Origin: Anaeramoeba flamelloides | Lineage: Eukaryota; Metamonada; Anaeramoebidae | Direction: 5' to 3' | Length of the DNA stretch: 64,000 nucleotides | Assembly: GCA_027625915.1 (NCBI GenBank) | Contig: JANTQA010000030.1 | Span: 3,906,001-3,970,000 of the forward strand | Shown here: positions 33,967-46,454 of the stretch, in pieces | Layout of the letters: each line of letters opens with the position of its first letter | Position numbering within the stretch: the first letter of the stretch is position 1 | Notes under the pieces: generated by a model | Told to the model about the DNA's origin: nothing | Seen by the model: the letters and a program-made list of their open reading frames with translations, nothing else | The model's database searches: none | Translations under genes and position numbers: made by a program

Positions 33967-36900
33967 TTAAATAACATCCTTAACATATTTTTTAATTATT
34001 GTGCCTTTAATATCTTGGAATACAACCTTAATCTATTAGAATGTTAAAAAAAATATTAAAAAAAGATAGAAAATATATAAATAAAGGGGGGTAAAGGAAA
34101 GGAGTGTTAAAGGGGAAGCAGATATTTACCATTTCTGTGTTTACGCCACAGGTGAAATGATGAGTAACTTTACGCTTTTTCTTTTTAACAATTTTTGTAA
34201 ACTTTTTACTAAAATATTTTGAAGCGGGTTTATATTTATTCTCGCCTTCATAATCTGGAAAAGCTTTATTAAGAGGAACAATTTTTAAATTTCTTTTGAA
34301 GAGATCAATTTTGTTTAATAAGAGTACCAGATCTTTTGATTTGAAATACTGGTTATTAACTGTTTGTTCAAAAACAGAAAAGCATTCGATCATCCTATTT
34401 ACAGTATGATCTTCGAATAATTTTTGTGCATACCCATCAAGTGCAATGACAAAAATTAAGATATCAACATCGTCAAAATGATGAATCCATTTTCTTCTTT
34501 CGCTTCTTTGTCCCCCAACATCAACCAATCTATTCAAATTATTATTATTATTATTTTGTTATTTTTGTTTTATTTAAATTTTATTATTAACATTAATCCA
34601 ATCAATATGTTAAAATATTTTTAAAAATCAAATTTATTAGTTCTGTAATTATGATATTTAAAAAATTTACTTGTATATATTGAATTTTTTTTTACAAAAT
34701 ACTGAAAATTAATAATTTTCCAAAAAAAAAAAATTCTTTTTGAAATTAATCAAATTTACCAAATAAACAAGAAAAATAAAAAAAAAAAAAAACATAAAGA
34801 GTTTATTTATTTTAAAATTTAATTGTTTTTAAAAAAAAAAGGGTGATTTATTCAAAACATAAAGTTTATTAAATGAATTATAAAGTATTAAAGTTTCAAT
34901 TAGAAAGTCTAAGCAATTTTTATTTTATCCAATTTTTTCAAACTGGTTATTAATATAACAATTATTTTTAAATCATTAAAGTCGTTTAAAAAGGTGTGAA
35001 CAGAAATTTTTTGTAATATGTTCCTAAAAATAAGTTAATTGAAGTTTTTATCATCTTTTTTTGAAATATCTATGAAAATTTTAAAAGATAACACTTTTTT
35101 AAAATGAATATGGCTTACTTGTTTTTTATTTCAAATTGAAAAAGGATAAATATCATAAATAATGTGTTTGAAAAAAGTTTTTTTTTTTTTTGTATTTTTT
35201 TTTTAACAATGTATTCAAGGCATATCTTAAATATATCAAGAAAAATTCCAATATCGGTGAAGTGGAAATGAAAAAAAAAAAAAAAATTACCATCTTCATC
35301 AAATGAAGAAGCTAAAAATAAATAGTAGTATTTTGTAAGCAAAAACAGGATCTCTGTTTTGAAAATCGGAAATGTCAAACAAAAAACCAGATATTGGAGA
35401 AACAAAAATAGAAAAATTGAAACCAGACTAAATTTAGATTTCACTTTTTTCTTTATTTTTAGAAAATAAATAAAAAAAAAAGGGGAAGATCTTACTTCCA
35501 GTGAAAATTATTAACTTCAAAATTGAGCTCTTTTACCCCTGTTGTTGGGATTCTGCAATTTAAAATATCAGTATCGGTTGGTTTATAGTCGTCCTTTGCT
35601 ATTTCATCAATTTTATCCAAAAATCTAATATTTAGTTTTTTTTAAATTTTTTTTTTTATTATTAGAATTTAGAGAAAAGATGTCAAATAAGTTACAAAAA
35701 TGAATATAAATAAAAGAAAAGAAAAAAGAAAGATTTCCAAATTAAAAAAAAGTATGAAAGATATGTTAAAAACAATAGTATTTTAATTATTTTATTTTAG
35801 AGTATAAATTTTTTGATTTTTTTAAAAAAAGATCAAGGATAGGGATATATTTAAAATATAGTTTTATTTGTAAAACAATAATAATAATAGCATTTATATG
35901 GAATTAAATTATTTAAATTATATATGTTTCAATTTAATTATCACTAGAACTTATAATTGAATCATTGATTTATTTTTAAATAATATTAAAGTAAAGGGAA
36001 ATTGTTTGAAAATCTAATGTTTAGATCAAATTTAAATATGGTTCTTATAATCATTTATTTTAATGGAAAAAAAAAATGATTATAATAACCATGATTTAAA
36101 TCAAGCCTAAATATGAATATCCCCCAAATAAACAAAAAAAGCTAGGTATTTTTTTTTTTTATTTTTTGTCTTTTGTCAATTGAAATTTTTGATTATGTAT
36201 TTTCTTCAATAAGTTCCTTTTTCAATTTTCAAGAAATCTTAAGTGTTCATTGAAATCGATTAACCAATTTCTGTTGGTTTAGGTGTTAGTGTGTAAACTT
36301 TGATTGCTTGTTCATCAAAAAGTACACACCAAATCAGAAAAATCTGAAATTTTGGTATTGGGTGTATTTTTGTAGAAAAAAAAGATCAGCTCCCTTTAAA
36401 GTATCTGTAAAACTGATGGAAAATTCGAAATCTAAAAAAAAATCAGAGTTTATTTTTTTTTAATCTTTCATTATCAAAATATTTTTTGATTTGTGAATTA
36501 AATTTAAAAATATTTTATTTTAGGATGATATTTTTAATCAAAGTTTGTCTTTCTTTTTTTCTGTATTTATAAAAAGGTTTGTAAAGAAAAGTCAAAAAAA
36601 AAAAAAAAAAAAAAAAAAAAAGTGTTAAAGTTTTCTAGTAAACAAAAAAGATCCAAGAAAGTAAATCTACTGGTTTTGAATTTGCTAAATTGTACTTAAA
36701 AATGTGTTTTCATAAAATAACAAATACCATTGATTTTTTTGTTTTGAAAAGTGCGATTTTTTCGATTCGTGTAATTACATTCCCTTCGATGGTAAAGTTA
36801 AAATGAGGAAAAAAAAAAAATTCGAAAAAAAAATAAAAGTTAAAGAAACAATTAAATAGTTAGGCGAATAATTAATGTTTGAGATTTACGATCTCTTTTA

Positions 36901-38028
36901 AACCATTAAAAAAAATCACTCTAATTTAATTTGATTGTTGTTTTCACACGTTTCCTTAAGAACAGAGTAACTAATAATCAAAATAAGATTGGTGTGTTTT
37001 TTTTTTTTTTGCCAATTTTTAAACAGAAATTTGTAAGAAGATATTTTTAAAACAGCGAACGAACTTCAAAAAGAGCTAAAAGTGTGAACTGTTCTACCAG
37101 ACTTTTTTTGTCCCATATTTAAAAATCGAATTTTTTTCATTTCTCTCAAAAAAATAATGAATTTCGAGAAATTTATCACTTGTAAAAAAAATTCAAAGTC
37201 TTGAATTTGATATTTTAAATCGTATTCACAAATCAGCTTAACAAATCTTAATAGAAAATAAAATATTCACATCTTTGTTAGTCTTTTTTTTTAAATCTGA
37301 AAAAGTAAAAGTGTAAAGCCACAATTAAAAAGGATTTAAAATTAAAAAAAAAAATGAAAAATCTTACACTCCAGCAGAACTTGGAATTTGGAACAAGTGT
37401 TTTTGTTCGAACACTTCCTTAATTTTGGGATCTTCCCACAATTGTTTGATTTCTTTAATAATTTCTTTGTTCCATTGCACAGGATCCTTACGAAGTCTTG
37501 TTAAGAATTTCTTTTTAATTTCTTGTGACTTTTCGTCGAGCTCCAACTTCATATCGTGTGATGCTTTAAGTAAAACTTTCATGTGGTTTTTTGTATTTAG
37601 ACGGATAACGTGCAAATACAGCGAGAGGTCCTTATCGGAAAAGCCGTTTTTATATAAGATTTGCATTTGTTTGACAAATGTGGACTTACCAGAGTCTCCA
37701 GTTCCTTTGGTAAAACGTGAATTTTGATTCAGGCATTCACAAGCATTAGAATTGAAATTAGGTTTTGGTTTACAAGAAGAGAAGGGTTGGGGTTTGATTA
37801 GAAAGGGAAAAAATGGTTAAATAATAGGCTGTCCAAAAGAGCCAACAGTTATGTGTTGTTTTTATTTTTTGTTTATTTTTATGAAGAAGAGATCATACCT
37901 AAAAGGAGCAATTTTAATTCTCTACCTTGGTGAGACTCTTCCTTTTTAATACTCTTTTCAATTCTCTGATTCCTTGATTTTTCCATTTTCATGGATTTAT
38001 GTTTCTCTCGATTTTTTTTGTTTCCCAT
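33967..38028 (-). CDS. Heterotrimeric G-protein alpha subunit, five exons
   Basis: GTP-binding alpha subunit acting below seven-transmembrane receptors at the plasma membrane. Minus-strand exons are 37899-38028, 37368-37704, 35496-35624, 34130-34529 and 33967-34026; all introns are GT-AG and the sum of 1056 bases gives 351 residues, the usual length. Landmarks: MGN start for N-myristoylation; P-loop GTGDSGKST at 44-52, with the Gly codon split by intron 1; helical domain in exon 2; switch I with R180 and TTG at 183-185; DVGGQRSERRKW from 202, with Q206 present; NKID at 271-274; and TCGVNT near 324. R180 and Q206 are the residues needed for GTP hydrolysis. No cysteine lies next to the myristoyl site, but the first 30 residues are very basic. 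The C-terminus KDVI lacks the cysteine used by pertussis toxin. Introns 2 and 3 are long (1743 and 966 bases). Confidence 0.93.
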
Positions 38029-40777
38029 CTTGCAAAAGAAAATAATTCAACAAAAAAAAAAATTAAATAATAAAAGAAAATGTCTTTTTTTCGGAATTAT
38101 GACGGAGTATTTCTTTTTTGACACCTTGTTCTTGTTTTTTTTATTCTATTTTTCACTTAAAATTTGAAAAGGCTATTTCTGAATTTAAAAACAAAATATT
38201 TTCAGGTAAATCAAAATCTTTTGTTCGTGAACAATCTCTGTGAAAAACTCGGTTAAAACGTAAAATTCACCAACTTTTTTCCTAACTCATTGTTTTTAAC
38301 ATCCCTGAAATAATTCTATGATGGAAACAGAATAAAAATTTCTTTTGACTCGATTTAGTGTTTTTAATGAAACCAAAATTGCAATAAAGTGATCCATTGG
38401 ATTGCAACTCAGCTGTGTTCTCTTTGATTCAAATTTCTTTTTCCTCTCCTTCAAATTGATCTCAAAGTATTAAAAAAATTTTGTCTTTTAGTTTTATTTT
38501 TATTCGAAATCAAAATTCTATTAATAATTGATTACTCTCTTCATACAAGGTTATTTTCTTCAATCTTTTCGTCACATCTTTTTTTACGCATAAAAATATG
38601 ATTTTGCAAAAATTCTGAAAAGTGAAGAAATTGTCATCCTTAAGATCTGTTGTACAGTCGCTTTTATTGTAATTTTTGAGACTGTACTTAATTCTATCTT
38701 TTTATTCTCATTTTTTTTCTTAAAAAAAATTTTAGAAAAACTGAAAAGTGTTAAAAATTAATATCACCAAAAATCAGTTAAAAATAAAACAATGGGAGGG
38801 TTTTTACCATTGTTCAAAATTATTTTGAAAAAGAGTCAAGTCAAAGCAAATAATTTTTTATCTTTAGAAAAGTAACAAAATAAAATACGAATTTTCTATA
38901 ATTGAAAAAGAATCACAAATCATCAAAAGAACCAACCAGCTTCGAATCTTTTCTTTCTTTTGTTGCTCAAGTGAAAACTAATTTAAACTTAAAAAAAACT
39001 TGGCAAATATTCTCTAGCTAAAAAACAAGAATCTGTAATTCATATAAAGACTGTTTGCAAAAAGATTTTGCCTTTTTAAAGAATTTATTTATTTGTAATG
39101 TTTTTGCAATTCAGAATTAAAATAAGTATTTTTCAAATTGAAAAATAGCAACAAAGTGTGAGAATTGGATTGTAAACTGTTTTTTTTTATTTACTTGTTT
39201 TTGGATTCTTGAGATCAAAATTAATAAAAACTGATTTTTGTTTTCATGTTAGATTTGTACTTTATTTGTTTTCTACTTTTTGTTAATTTTAATTTGATTA
39301 TTTTGAGGTAATTCTCCTTTATATTCAATGATGTGCTTTCTTTTCCAAAATAATATAAAACTGATTTTGTAAAGGTCATTTTTCATATTTTTTCTAATTA
39401 AAAAAAGAATATTTTTGGACAATCTCATAGTTTGGGTAGAAAAGACGATCTTTAAAAATAGAATTTTGGCAGTTTATTTCATCCATTTAGAGGTTTTTTG
39501 GAATCATTTTCTAAATTTGAAATGAGAATTATTTTTCACTTGCTTTTCACTCTTTTAAAAACGAATAGAGAAGTTTGAGGAATTCTGTTGATTGGCCTTT
39601 GGGAGAGTTAAAAGGAACACTCGTAATATTCTTAAGAATTTAATCAAAATTATTTTTCTAAGAGAATATTTGTTGAAACAATTAACAAAATTTTTTTTTT
39701 TTCTTTTGATAGTAAATTTAGTCAAAAGTTTAACAATTTGAAACAATCTTTGAACCAAGAGTAAAGTATACCAAAATTAAAAATTTTAATACCAACAATT
39801 CGTAGTATCTGAAAGGAAACAACTTAAAAATAAAATATTTTTGTACTGTCTGAGAGGAAAAAATAATAACTGCATTTTCATTTTCCTTTTGTAAAAAGAG
39901 ATTTCAAATTTCAATTGACTTTGTTTGATTGGTTTGCTTGAAAAAGAAGGAAACAGAAAATTATTTTACATTGCAACATAAACCAAGTCACAATTACAAG
40001 TAGAAGGGATGCCTTTTCACTTCAAAAGGCGAAAAATTGTAAAATATGTTATTGATGAAATTCTATTACACAAATTTTTAAAGTGTGAGCTGTCAAAAAA
40101 TTTATGATCAACTATGAAACCAAAAAAAGAAAATTTTTAAGTTTACCAATTTTTTTTTTTTCCATTTTTTAATAAAAAAAGAATTCCATTTTTTTTATTT
40201 TACCCTTCTTTTGGTAGAAAAAGTTTTTAACTTTGTTTATTACTCTTTTATAGTCGTACACAATAACTTATTTCTATTGGCAGGAATAATACTTTAAATA
40301 TTATTTATTTTTTTTTCAATAATTCTTCATGCTAAATAATAAATTAGACCCTTGAATATATTGGAAAATATTGGTATTATTTTAATATGAGTAGTTGTAG
40401 ACCATTAAAATATCCAAACCTTGGAAATTTTTACAAAACAATTTACAAATTTAGTGAGAAGAGTTTAATCTTTAATTGGCTATTTTCTCGAGAAAATGTT
40501 AATTTGCTCAATATTTTAACACTAATTGTTAAATTAAAACCCAAAAATAAATAGGCAAAAAGAACGAAATATTTATAATGAAAAAGTAAATTTTGAAATT
40601 TTAAAAACCAAAAAATTCTTTTTTATTTTCAAATTTTAAACAGATTTCAGAAAAAATTAAAACAAAATGATACAAATGAAATGGAATATATGGGAAAACG
40701 GGAATTTCACAAAAAATTGGTTTAGATATGAAAAAAAAACATTTAACCTGGAAATATAAAATATTTCATTTTTTATA

Positions 40778-40970
40778 CAGTCAGTTCAACTTTTAAGGCA
40801 CAAACTTCAACGAAATTTAAGAGACGATAAATTCTCAAATTAAGGCACTAAATTCAGATCCAAGGAAAATAATTATGTAAAAAAAAGTCCAAATTTTGTA
40901 CCAGGATTTGTGATTTTTTTGTGCCTTATTTTTTTTTTTGAAGTTTGTGCCTAAAATTTAAAACCGACTA
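40778..40970. mobile_element. MITE family A, copy 3
   Basis: 193-base palindromic element, TA on both sides, left end CAGTCAGTTCAACTTTTAAG. The right arm is more eroded than in the other copies (ACCGACTATA in place of ACTGACTGTA), suggesting greater age. Confidence 0.8.
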
Positions 40971-41539
40971 TATAAAATCTAAAAAACACGAATAAAACAG
41001 TATTAAAGTGGTAATACAACAACTTGATATAATTAGAAATCACCCTTGGTGAAATTGAAATCAAACCAACAGAAAAACCTCTATTCGTAAATCCAGTTTG
41101 TTATTACATTGTTAAAAAGATCGGAGATAAATCTTAACCAAAAAACAACTTTAAAATAGAAGGGCTCTATCTCTATTTTAAAATCCAGTGATTTGTTAAA
41201 CTTTTTAAATAGATACTGTTATGCGATGAACAAAGATAAATCAAAAATTTGCAAATTATCCTTAAAATGAAAAAAAAAAAAAAAAAAAATGTATTAAATG
41301 CCAGACTTTGACCATTACCATGGAATTGTAAATTCTCTGAAAATTATCCTAAAATTGGGAGATCTGAATTAAAAAAATAAATAGTATTTCTAATATCTTA
41401 AATAATAATGATAATATTTTTAATATCATTAAAAAAAATGGACAACCATATTGATTCACCCAACTTGGTAATAAATACATTATTTTTGTTTCTTTAATAA
41501 AACCTCTAAATTTTTTTTTAGGAAAAAGGGAATTACCAT

Positions 41540-41840
41540 AGAGTACTGCAGAGTGCCTTAAATTTCATGTTTTTTTTTTTTTTTTGAGGTTTATGTTTTA
41601 TTTGTGAAGCGTTCTAGGTTTTTTTTTTTTGAGTTTTTTTGGGGGTTTCTATTTATTTTGACAATCTAAAAAACCTAACGAAAATCAATAGATTTTCCAA
41701 ATAAAATAGAAACCCCCAAAAAAACTTAATAAAAACCTAGAACACCCCACAACTTAATATGAAACTCAAAAAAACCTAAGGAAAATCTATCATTTTTCCA
41801 AATAAACAGAAAATTAAAGAAACCCCAATAGTATTTTTTT
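41540..41840. repeat. Family D foldback repeat
   Basis: Arms of the type GGTTTTTTTTTTTTGAG and CTCAAAAAAACCTAA surround repeated copies of AAATCTATNATTTTCCAAAT-like sequence, and the left edge carries GCAGAGTGCC. The whole stretch can fold back on itself several times. The boundaries are approximate. Confidence 0.6.
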
Positions 41841-41886
41841 TTAATTTTGATAATTCAAAAGAAACTAACTGTAAAAAAGAGAAACA

Positions 41887-41898
41887 CCCCCCCCCCCC
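41887..41898. repeat. C12 tract
   Basis: Twelve consecutive C residues, the only long C or G run in the window apart from coding sequence. It lies just after the family D foldback. Confidence 0.9.
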
Positions 41899-42307
41899 AA
41901 ATTTAACAATGCATGCTAAATTAATAAGAAATTTCATTCAATTCTTTTAAATTTAAGAAATTTTTCATTTAGTTTTTTGTACGTTATACTTTGGAGTAGA
42001 AAAATTATTAAGTTCTGAAAATCTAATTGAAATAGATAATGATCTAATACAATATTGGATATGATTATAAAAGAGCAGACCCCAAAAAATTGGAATTTAT
42101 TTATTCAAAAAGTATTTTCATTCTTTAGTATTTATTTCAATTTTTGGGTATCTATAAACTATCTAAATACTATATTTTCATTCCAAAAAGAATAACTTTC
42201 TAAATATCTTTCGTTTATTTATTTTTCTAACCCTGTAAGATATTTTCCAAGATTTTCAGAGAAACCTAAACTGAATTTATTTAATTTTCTTTAAGAAAAA
42301 TCTTTTA

Positions 42308-42499
42308 CAATCGGTTCCACTTTTAAGCCACAAACTTCAACGAAATTTAAGGTACAATAAATTCTCAAATTAAGGTATAAAATTCTGATTCTAGTAAAAT
42401 AAATTGTAAAAAAAAAATTCAAATTTTGTGCCTTAATTTGATATTTTTTTGTACCTTAAATTTCGATGAAAGTTTGTGCCTTAAAGGTGAAACTGACTG
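42308..42499. mobile_element. MITE family A, copy 4
   Basis: 192-base palindromic element, TA on both sides, ends CAATCGGTTCCACTTTTAAG and, reversed, CAGTCAGTTTCACCTTTAAG. Well preserved throughout. Confidence 0.88.
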
Positions 42500-42899
42500 T
42501 AGTAGATAATTTTTTTTGTTTTTTACAAAAAACTCATTTATCAATTCAAATAATTTTCACTTCTGAAAAAGTATAAAATAAACGCCTTTCGAAAAACAAT
42601 ATTAATATTTGATATTGAAATGTTAAAAATTGAAGTAAAGTCTTACAGAAAAAAATAAAATTTGAGAAAACTGATAAATTTCAAATAATTAGAAAATTTA
42701 TTTTTTACTATTTCTAAAAAAAATCTTATAGCTGATTGAGAAAGTAAGTTCTTTATAAAAATTTTCTATTGTGAAAGTAATTCATTCTAAATATTGGAAA
42801 ATCAAGTAAAAAAAAAAAAATGATTATTTTAGCTGTAATCTTGCCTACATTATCGAGTGGATAGAAAACTCTAAATATAATTTTAGAGTTTATGGATAT

Positions 42900-43260
42900 A
42901 CCGTAGAGTGCCATCAAGTGTCCAGGTTTTCTTGAGGTTTTCTGTTTTATTTGTGAAGTGTTCTAGGTTTTTTTTACATTTTGAAATAAACAGTAAATTT
43001 TAATAAATTTTCGGTTTGTTTCAAAAAGTAAAAAAAAACTAACGAAAATCTATAGATTTTCCAAATAAAATAGAAAACCTCAAAAAAACCTAGAAAACTT
43101 AACAAATAAATAGAAAACTCAAAAAAACCTAACAAAAATCTATAGATTTTTCAAATAAACAGAAAAATCAAGAAAACCTAATAGCGCTTTTCCAATATTC
43201 AAAAGAATAGAGAAAAATCCAAGATTTTACTCAATCCTTTTAAATTCTAGAAAAACTTAC
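42900..43260. repeat. Family D foldback repeat
   Basis: Starts with CCGTAGAGTGCCATCAAGTG and then alternates GGTTTTTT-type and AACGAAAATCTATAGATTTT-type segments, which are mutually complementary. Ends with an AGAATAGAGAAAAATCCAAG stretch also present in the neighbouring copy. Confidence 0.65.
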
Positions 43261-43299
43261 GGTGATTTTTTTTAGGTTTACAAATAAAAAGAAAGTTTT

Positions 43300-43520
43300 T
43301 TTTTTTTTTTTATTTCTCAAATCAAAAAAACCTAACGAAAAGTGCCGTCAAGTGCCTAGCTTTTCCATAATTCAAAAGAATAGAGAAAAATCTAAGATTT
43401 TACTCAATCCTTTTAAATTCTGGAAAAGAAAGAACAGAACGGCGGTTTTTTTGATGTTTTGTTTTTGTTTGGAAAATCTATTGATTTTCTAATCAAAACA
43501 ACAATTAAAAAAAAACCTAA
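43300..43520. repeat. Family D foldback repeat
   Basis: Contains AGTGCCGTCAAGTGCCTAGC, the clearest example of the family edge motif, followed by AGAATAGAGAAAAATCTAAG and an AAAACCTAACG end. It lies directly downstream of the CDC14 stop. Confidence 0.65.
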
Positions 43521-43715
43521 CGGAAAATAGGATGTAATTTTGTTGAATAACCTCTGTTCAATAATAAAATAAAAAAAAAATGATAATTTAATTTTACAAT
43601 GTCAGTTACAGAAAATAATTGGAAATAAATTTTATTTATTCGGATTAATACATCTTTAATCAATTTATAAAAATTCAAAAAATAGATAAATAAAATAAAT
43701 TGTTCAAAGGCATAT

Positions 43716-45161
43716 TTAAAAAAAGTCCATATGATTTTCGTTACCAAGTGTACCATTTTCTAAATTAACTAAAAACTCATGTTGGAATCCCATAACTGAT
43801 CCAGGTCTGCACAATCGATTCCAAGCAATAGCCTGTCGGGCTGAAAATTTATAAAATCTATGTAAAACGGAACAAACAAGAACACCTGTTCGGCCAAGGC
43901 CAGCTTTACAATGAACAGCGACTATTGCATTTTTCTCAAATCTTTCAGATTTTTCTTGTGTTTTTGAGGCAATTTGCAAAAACTTTTTAAAAATTTTCAG
44001 AGTAGGCAAACCACCATCAATAAAATACAAGTCGTGGAAATTAAAACCATTTTCAGTGAAATGCCTTTTGTCGTAGAAGGGTTGACATAAACGAATAATG
44101 TCTGTGACTCCTAATTCTGTAAAAAAGTTAACATAGTTTTTTACTGGGCAATATCTTGCATGTTTTGCACTAATATTGTATTTGATATGCTTTTTCGAAC
44201 TTTCTTTAGGGTTTGTAAGATTCTTTGATTTTTTTTTAGTTTTGTTTTGTTTATTTGAGACTTCTTTGTTAATGTTTTCAATTTTTTTATTTTTTTTCTT
44301 TTTGTTTATTTGCTTATCTTTTTCTTTTCCATTCCCCTTTCCATTCCCCTTTTCATTCCCCTTTCCATTCCCTTTTCCATTCCCTTTTCCGTTTTCTTTT
44401 TGTTTCTTATTTTTATTTTTGCCATTGTTCTTCTCGTTAGGGGGATTCTTATTGGCAATAACATTTTTTAAATTCTTTTTGGTTATTGGTGGTGTTGTAA
44501 TTTTTGATACGGATTTCAAAAATTTGCCTCGGAATTCGTTCCACTTTTGAACAATTGGCTCTTTTGGAATTTCTCCATTTAAAGACTGAACCGGTGTTCT
44601 ACAGACAACAATTTTGCCTGGAACGATCCAACTGAGATTGCCATTCACAATTCGTGACAAATCCCAAAAGGCTTTCAGATCAAAAGTTTTGTAATCAAGA
44701 AAGCCCACCTTGATTGCATGGTCAAGTCCTTCCAAAACATCCAAGACTTGCAATTCAAAGGTTGACCAATAAAAGGTCGAGTCGATATATCCTCGAAATG
44801 GCTCCATGTGCGCGATCTTGGAATAAAGATCTTTCGGCTTGCACGAATAATAAATCATCACACAGGATGCCACAAGCGTGATGTAATTGGTCCTGTCTGT
44901 TGTTTCAATTGGAACACAGAGAAAGAGCCTCTCAAAGTCTTTTCCTATTTGATCAAACAAGGGCTCGAGCCTTCGATAACATTTGATGTTTGTATACAAA
45001 TCAAAAGGCCCAAAGTCAACGCATACCCTCGAATATCGATATTCATCATGAAGACACAACTCATAATCATTTGAATTAATCATTTCGTGTGGTTGGCTTT
45101 TTAATGATCTACAATATAAATAAACTTTATTTGGTACAAGCTCACAGAATTGTTTTTCCAT
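43716..45161 (-). CDS. CDC14: CDC14 dual-specificity phosphatase
   Basis: Proline-directed Ser/Thr phosphatase of the protein-tyrosine-phosphatase fold that reverses CDK phosphorylation at mitotic exit and cytokinesis. The 481-residue single-exon protein has the two-domain CDC14 layout. Residues 10-210 form the N-terminal non-catalytic domain (DFGPFDLY, then ALD-type helices, ending LSWIVPGKIVV as in other CDC14s). A linker of about 110 residues, roughly 230-340, is unusually rich in K, N and G, with repeated NGKGNGKG units. The catalytic domain follows, with the signature HCKAGLGRTG at 417-426 (nucleophile C418, R424) and the CDC14 hallmark RLCRPGSVMGFQHEFL. The protein ends soon after the catalytic domain, so the long regulatory tail of yeast and animal CDC14 is absent. 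The matching plus-strand frame at 44176-44550 is a shadow of the low-complexity linker. Confidence 0.95.
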   Translation of the reverse strand: MEKQFCELVPNKVYLYCRSLKSQPHEMINSNDYELCLHDEYRYSRVCVDFGPFDLYTNIKCYRRLEPLFDQIGKDFERLFLCVPIETTDRTNYITLVASCVMIYYSCKPKDLYSKIAHMEPFRGYIDSTFYWSTFELQVLDVLEGLDHAIKVGFLDYKTFDLKAFWDLSRIVNGNLSWIVPGKIVVCRTPVQSLNGEIPKEPIVQKWNEFRGKFLKSVSKITTPPITKKNLKNVIANKNPPNEKNNGKNKNKKQKENGKGNGKGNGKGNEKGNGKGNGKEKDKQINKKKKNKKIENINKEVSNKQNKTKKKSKNLTNPKESSKKHIKYNISAKHARYCPVKNYVNFFTELGVTDIIRLCQPFYDKRHFTENGFNFHDLYFIDGGLPTLKIFKKFLQIASKTQEKSERFEKNAIVAVHCKAGLGRTGVLVCSVLHRFYKFSARQAIAWNRLCRPGSVMGFQHEFLVNLENGTLGNENHMDFF

Positions 45162-46454
45162 TTCAATTATTTTTTTATTTTTTTTTATTTCGGAGAAAAA
45201 AATGAGTTTTGCAATTGAGAATTTTCAAACCATTCAGATCAAGTAATAAAGAGTCCCTTTTATCACCCTAGTATTTATAGAACTTTGCTTAAAACATTTT
45301 TTTTCAGGGACAAACACTCCTTTTGGAGAAAACATTTATTTAATACTAAGAAGTTCCAAAACAATTTTTAGTTCAATTTCTAATTCTGAAAATCTATTAA
45401 ATCTACTTTTAAAACAGTTCTTGACAAATACTATTTTGAAGACAAACTAATTTTATAAAGTTTCTTAATATTTAAACCAATAAAATATTTGATCGAAAAC
45501 TTATGTAAATCGATTTGCAAAATGAAAAATGAAGTTAAAATTTTCAAGCATTTATTAGAATTTATCAGGAAATTAAACAAATATATACATTTAAGGGTCG
45601 ATCTACAAATTAAATTTACTTCATATTTCAGCAGTGATTTATTATCTCAAAAGAAATAAATGAAAGTAGACTTTTTTTGGTTGAAATTTTAACAAAAAAT
45701 ACATCCAAATCCTATTAGTTGTAATAGAAATTGAAGGGAATTTTCTACAGCATTACTTAATTCTTTTACAGAGAATCAATTCAAAATTTAAATTTTTTTA
45801 ATTGACAAATCATGTATATATTTTTGTTTTTCTTTTTGGTTTTGGATCTTGAAAATTTATTTGAATTCTTGAAAATAAATGCACAACTAATATTTTTAAA
45901 AATTTAACTAATTGTTGAGTTAAAATCGATATTTGGTTGTGGTTATTTTTTAAGATAAAATCTATTAAATAATAATAATCATAATAATAATAATAATCCA
46001 TTTATGATTCATTGTTAATTTTATCATAATCTAATAAATTATGTTTTTAATTTTATCTTTCTTTCTTACAGGTATAGCTTTAACATTTTTTTTGAATATT
46101 CAATAAAATTAAAAAAAAAATAAATACATAATTAAAAATAATTTGAAAATTTAAATCCTTTTTTTTTTTCATCAACCTTTTTAAATTAAATAATTTAACA
46201 CAAAATAAATTTGGTTAAGTGAATATGTTATTTGTTTTTTTGATAAAAAGGGTTTAGATTAAACCCATGGCTCAATTTAAAAAAAATCACTTTCACCAAT
46301 AAAATAGATTCTGGTATCAATCAATATATATTATATTAAATGTTCTGGAAAAATAATGAAATTTTGTTTTCAATTTGGAAAATTAATATAAAATTCAGAT
46401 AAGAGTAATTCTTAGAAGAATAAACAAATAAAGGAATAAAAAATGTAGGGCTCA

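Larger units (their letters stand above)
38029..43715. other. Intergenic region with MITE A and foldback D elements
   Basis: No gene is supported. The first kilobase is the upstream side of G-alpha. A short 8-base inverted repeat (GTACAGTC and inverse) occurs near 38652-38687. Two family A MITEs, three family D foldbacks and a C12 tract are listed separately. The rest is AT-rich. Confidence 0.55.

Noticed and set aside
38645-38690. GTACAGTC and its inverse 20 bases apart, considered as a tiny MITE
   Set aside because: Arms of eight bases are too short to separate from chance, and no further copies are seen.
44176-44550. 124-codon plus-strand frame rich in Phe and Pro
   Set aside because: Exact shadow of the Lys/Asn/Gly-rich linker of CDC14.
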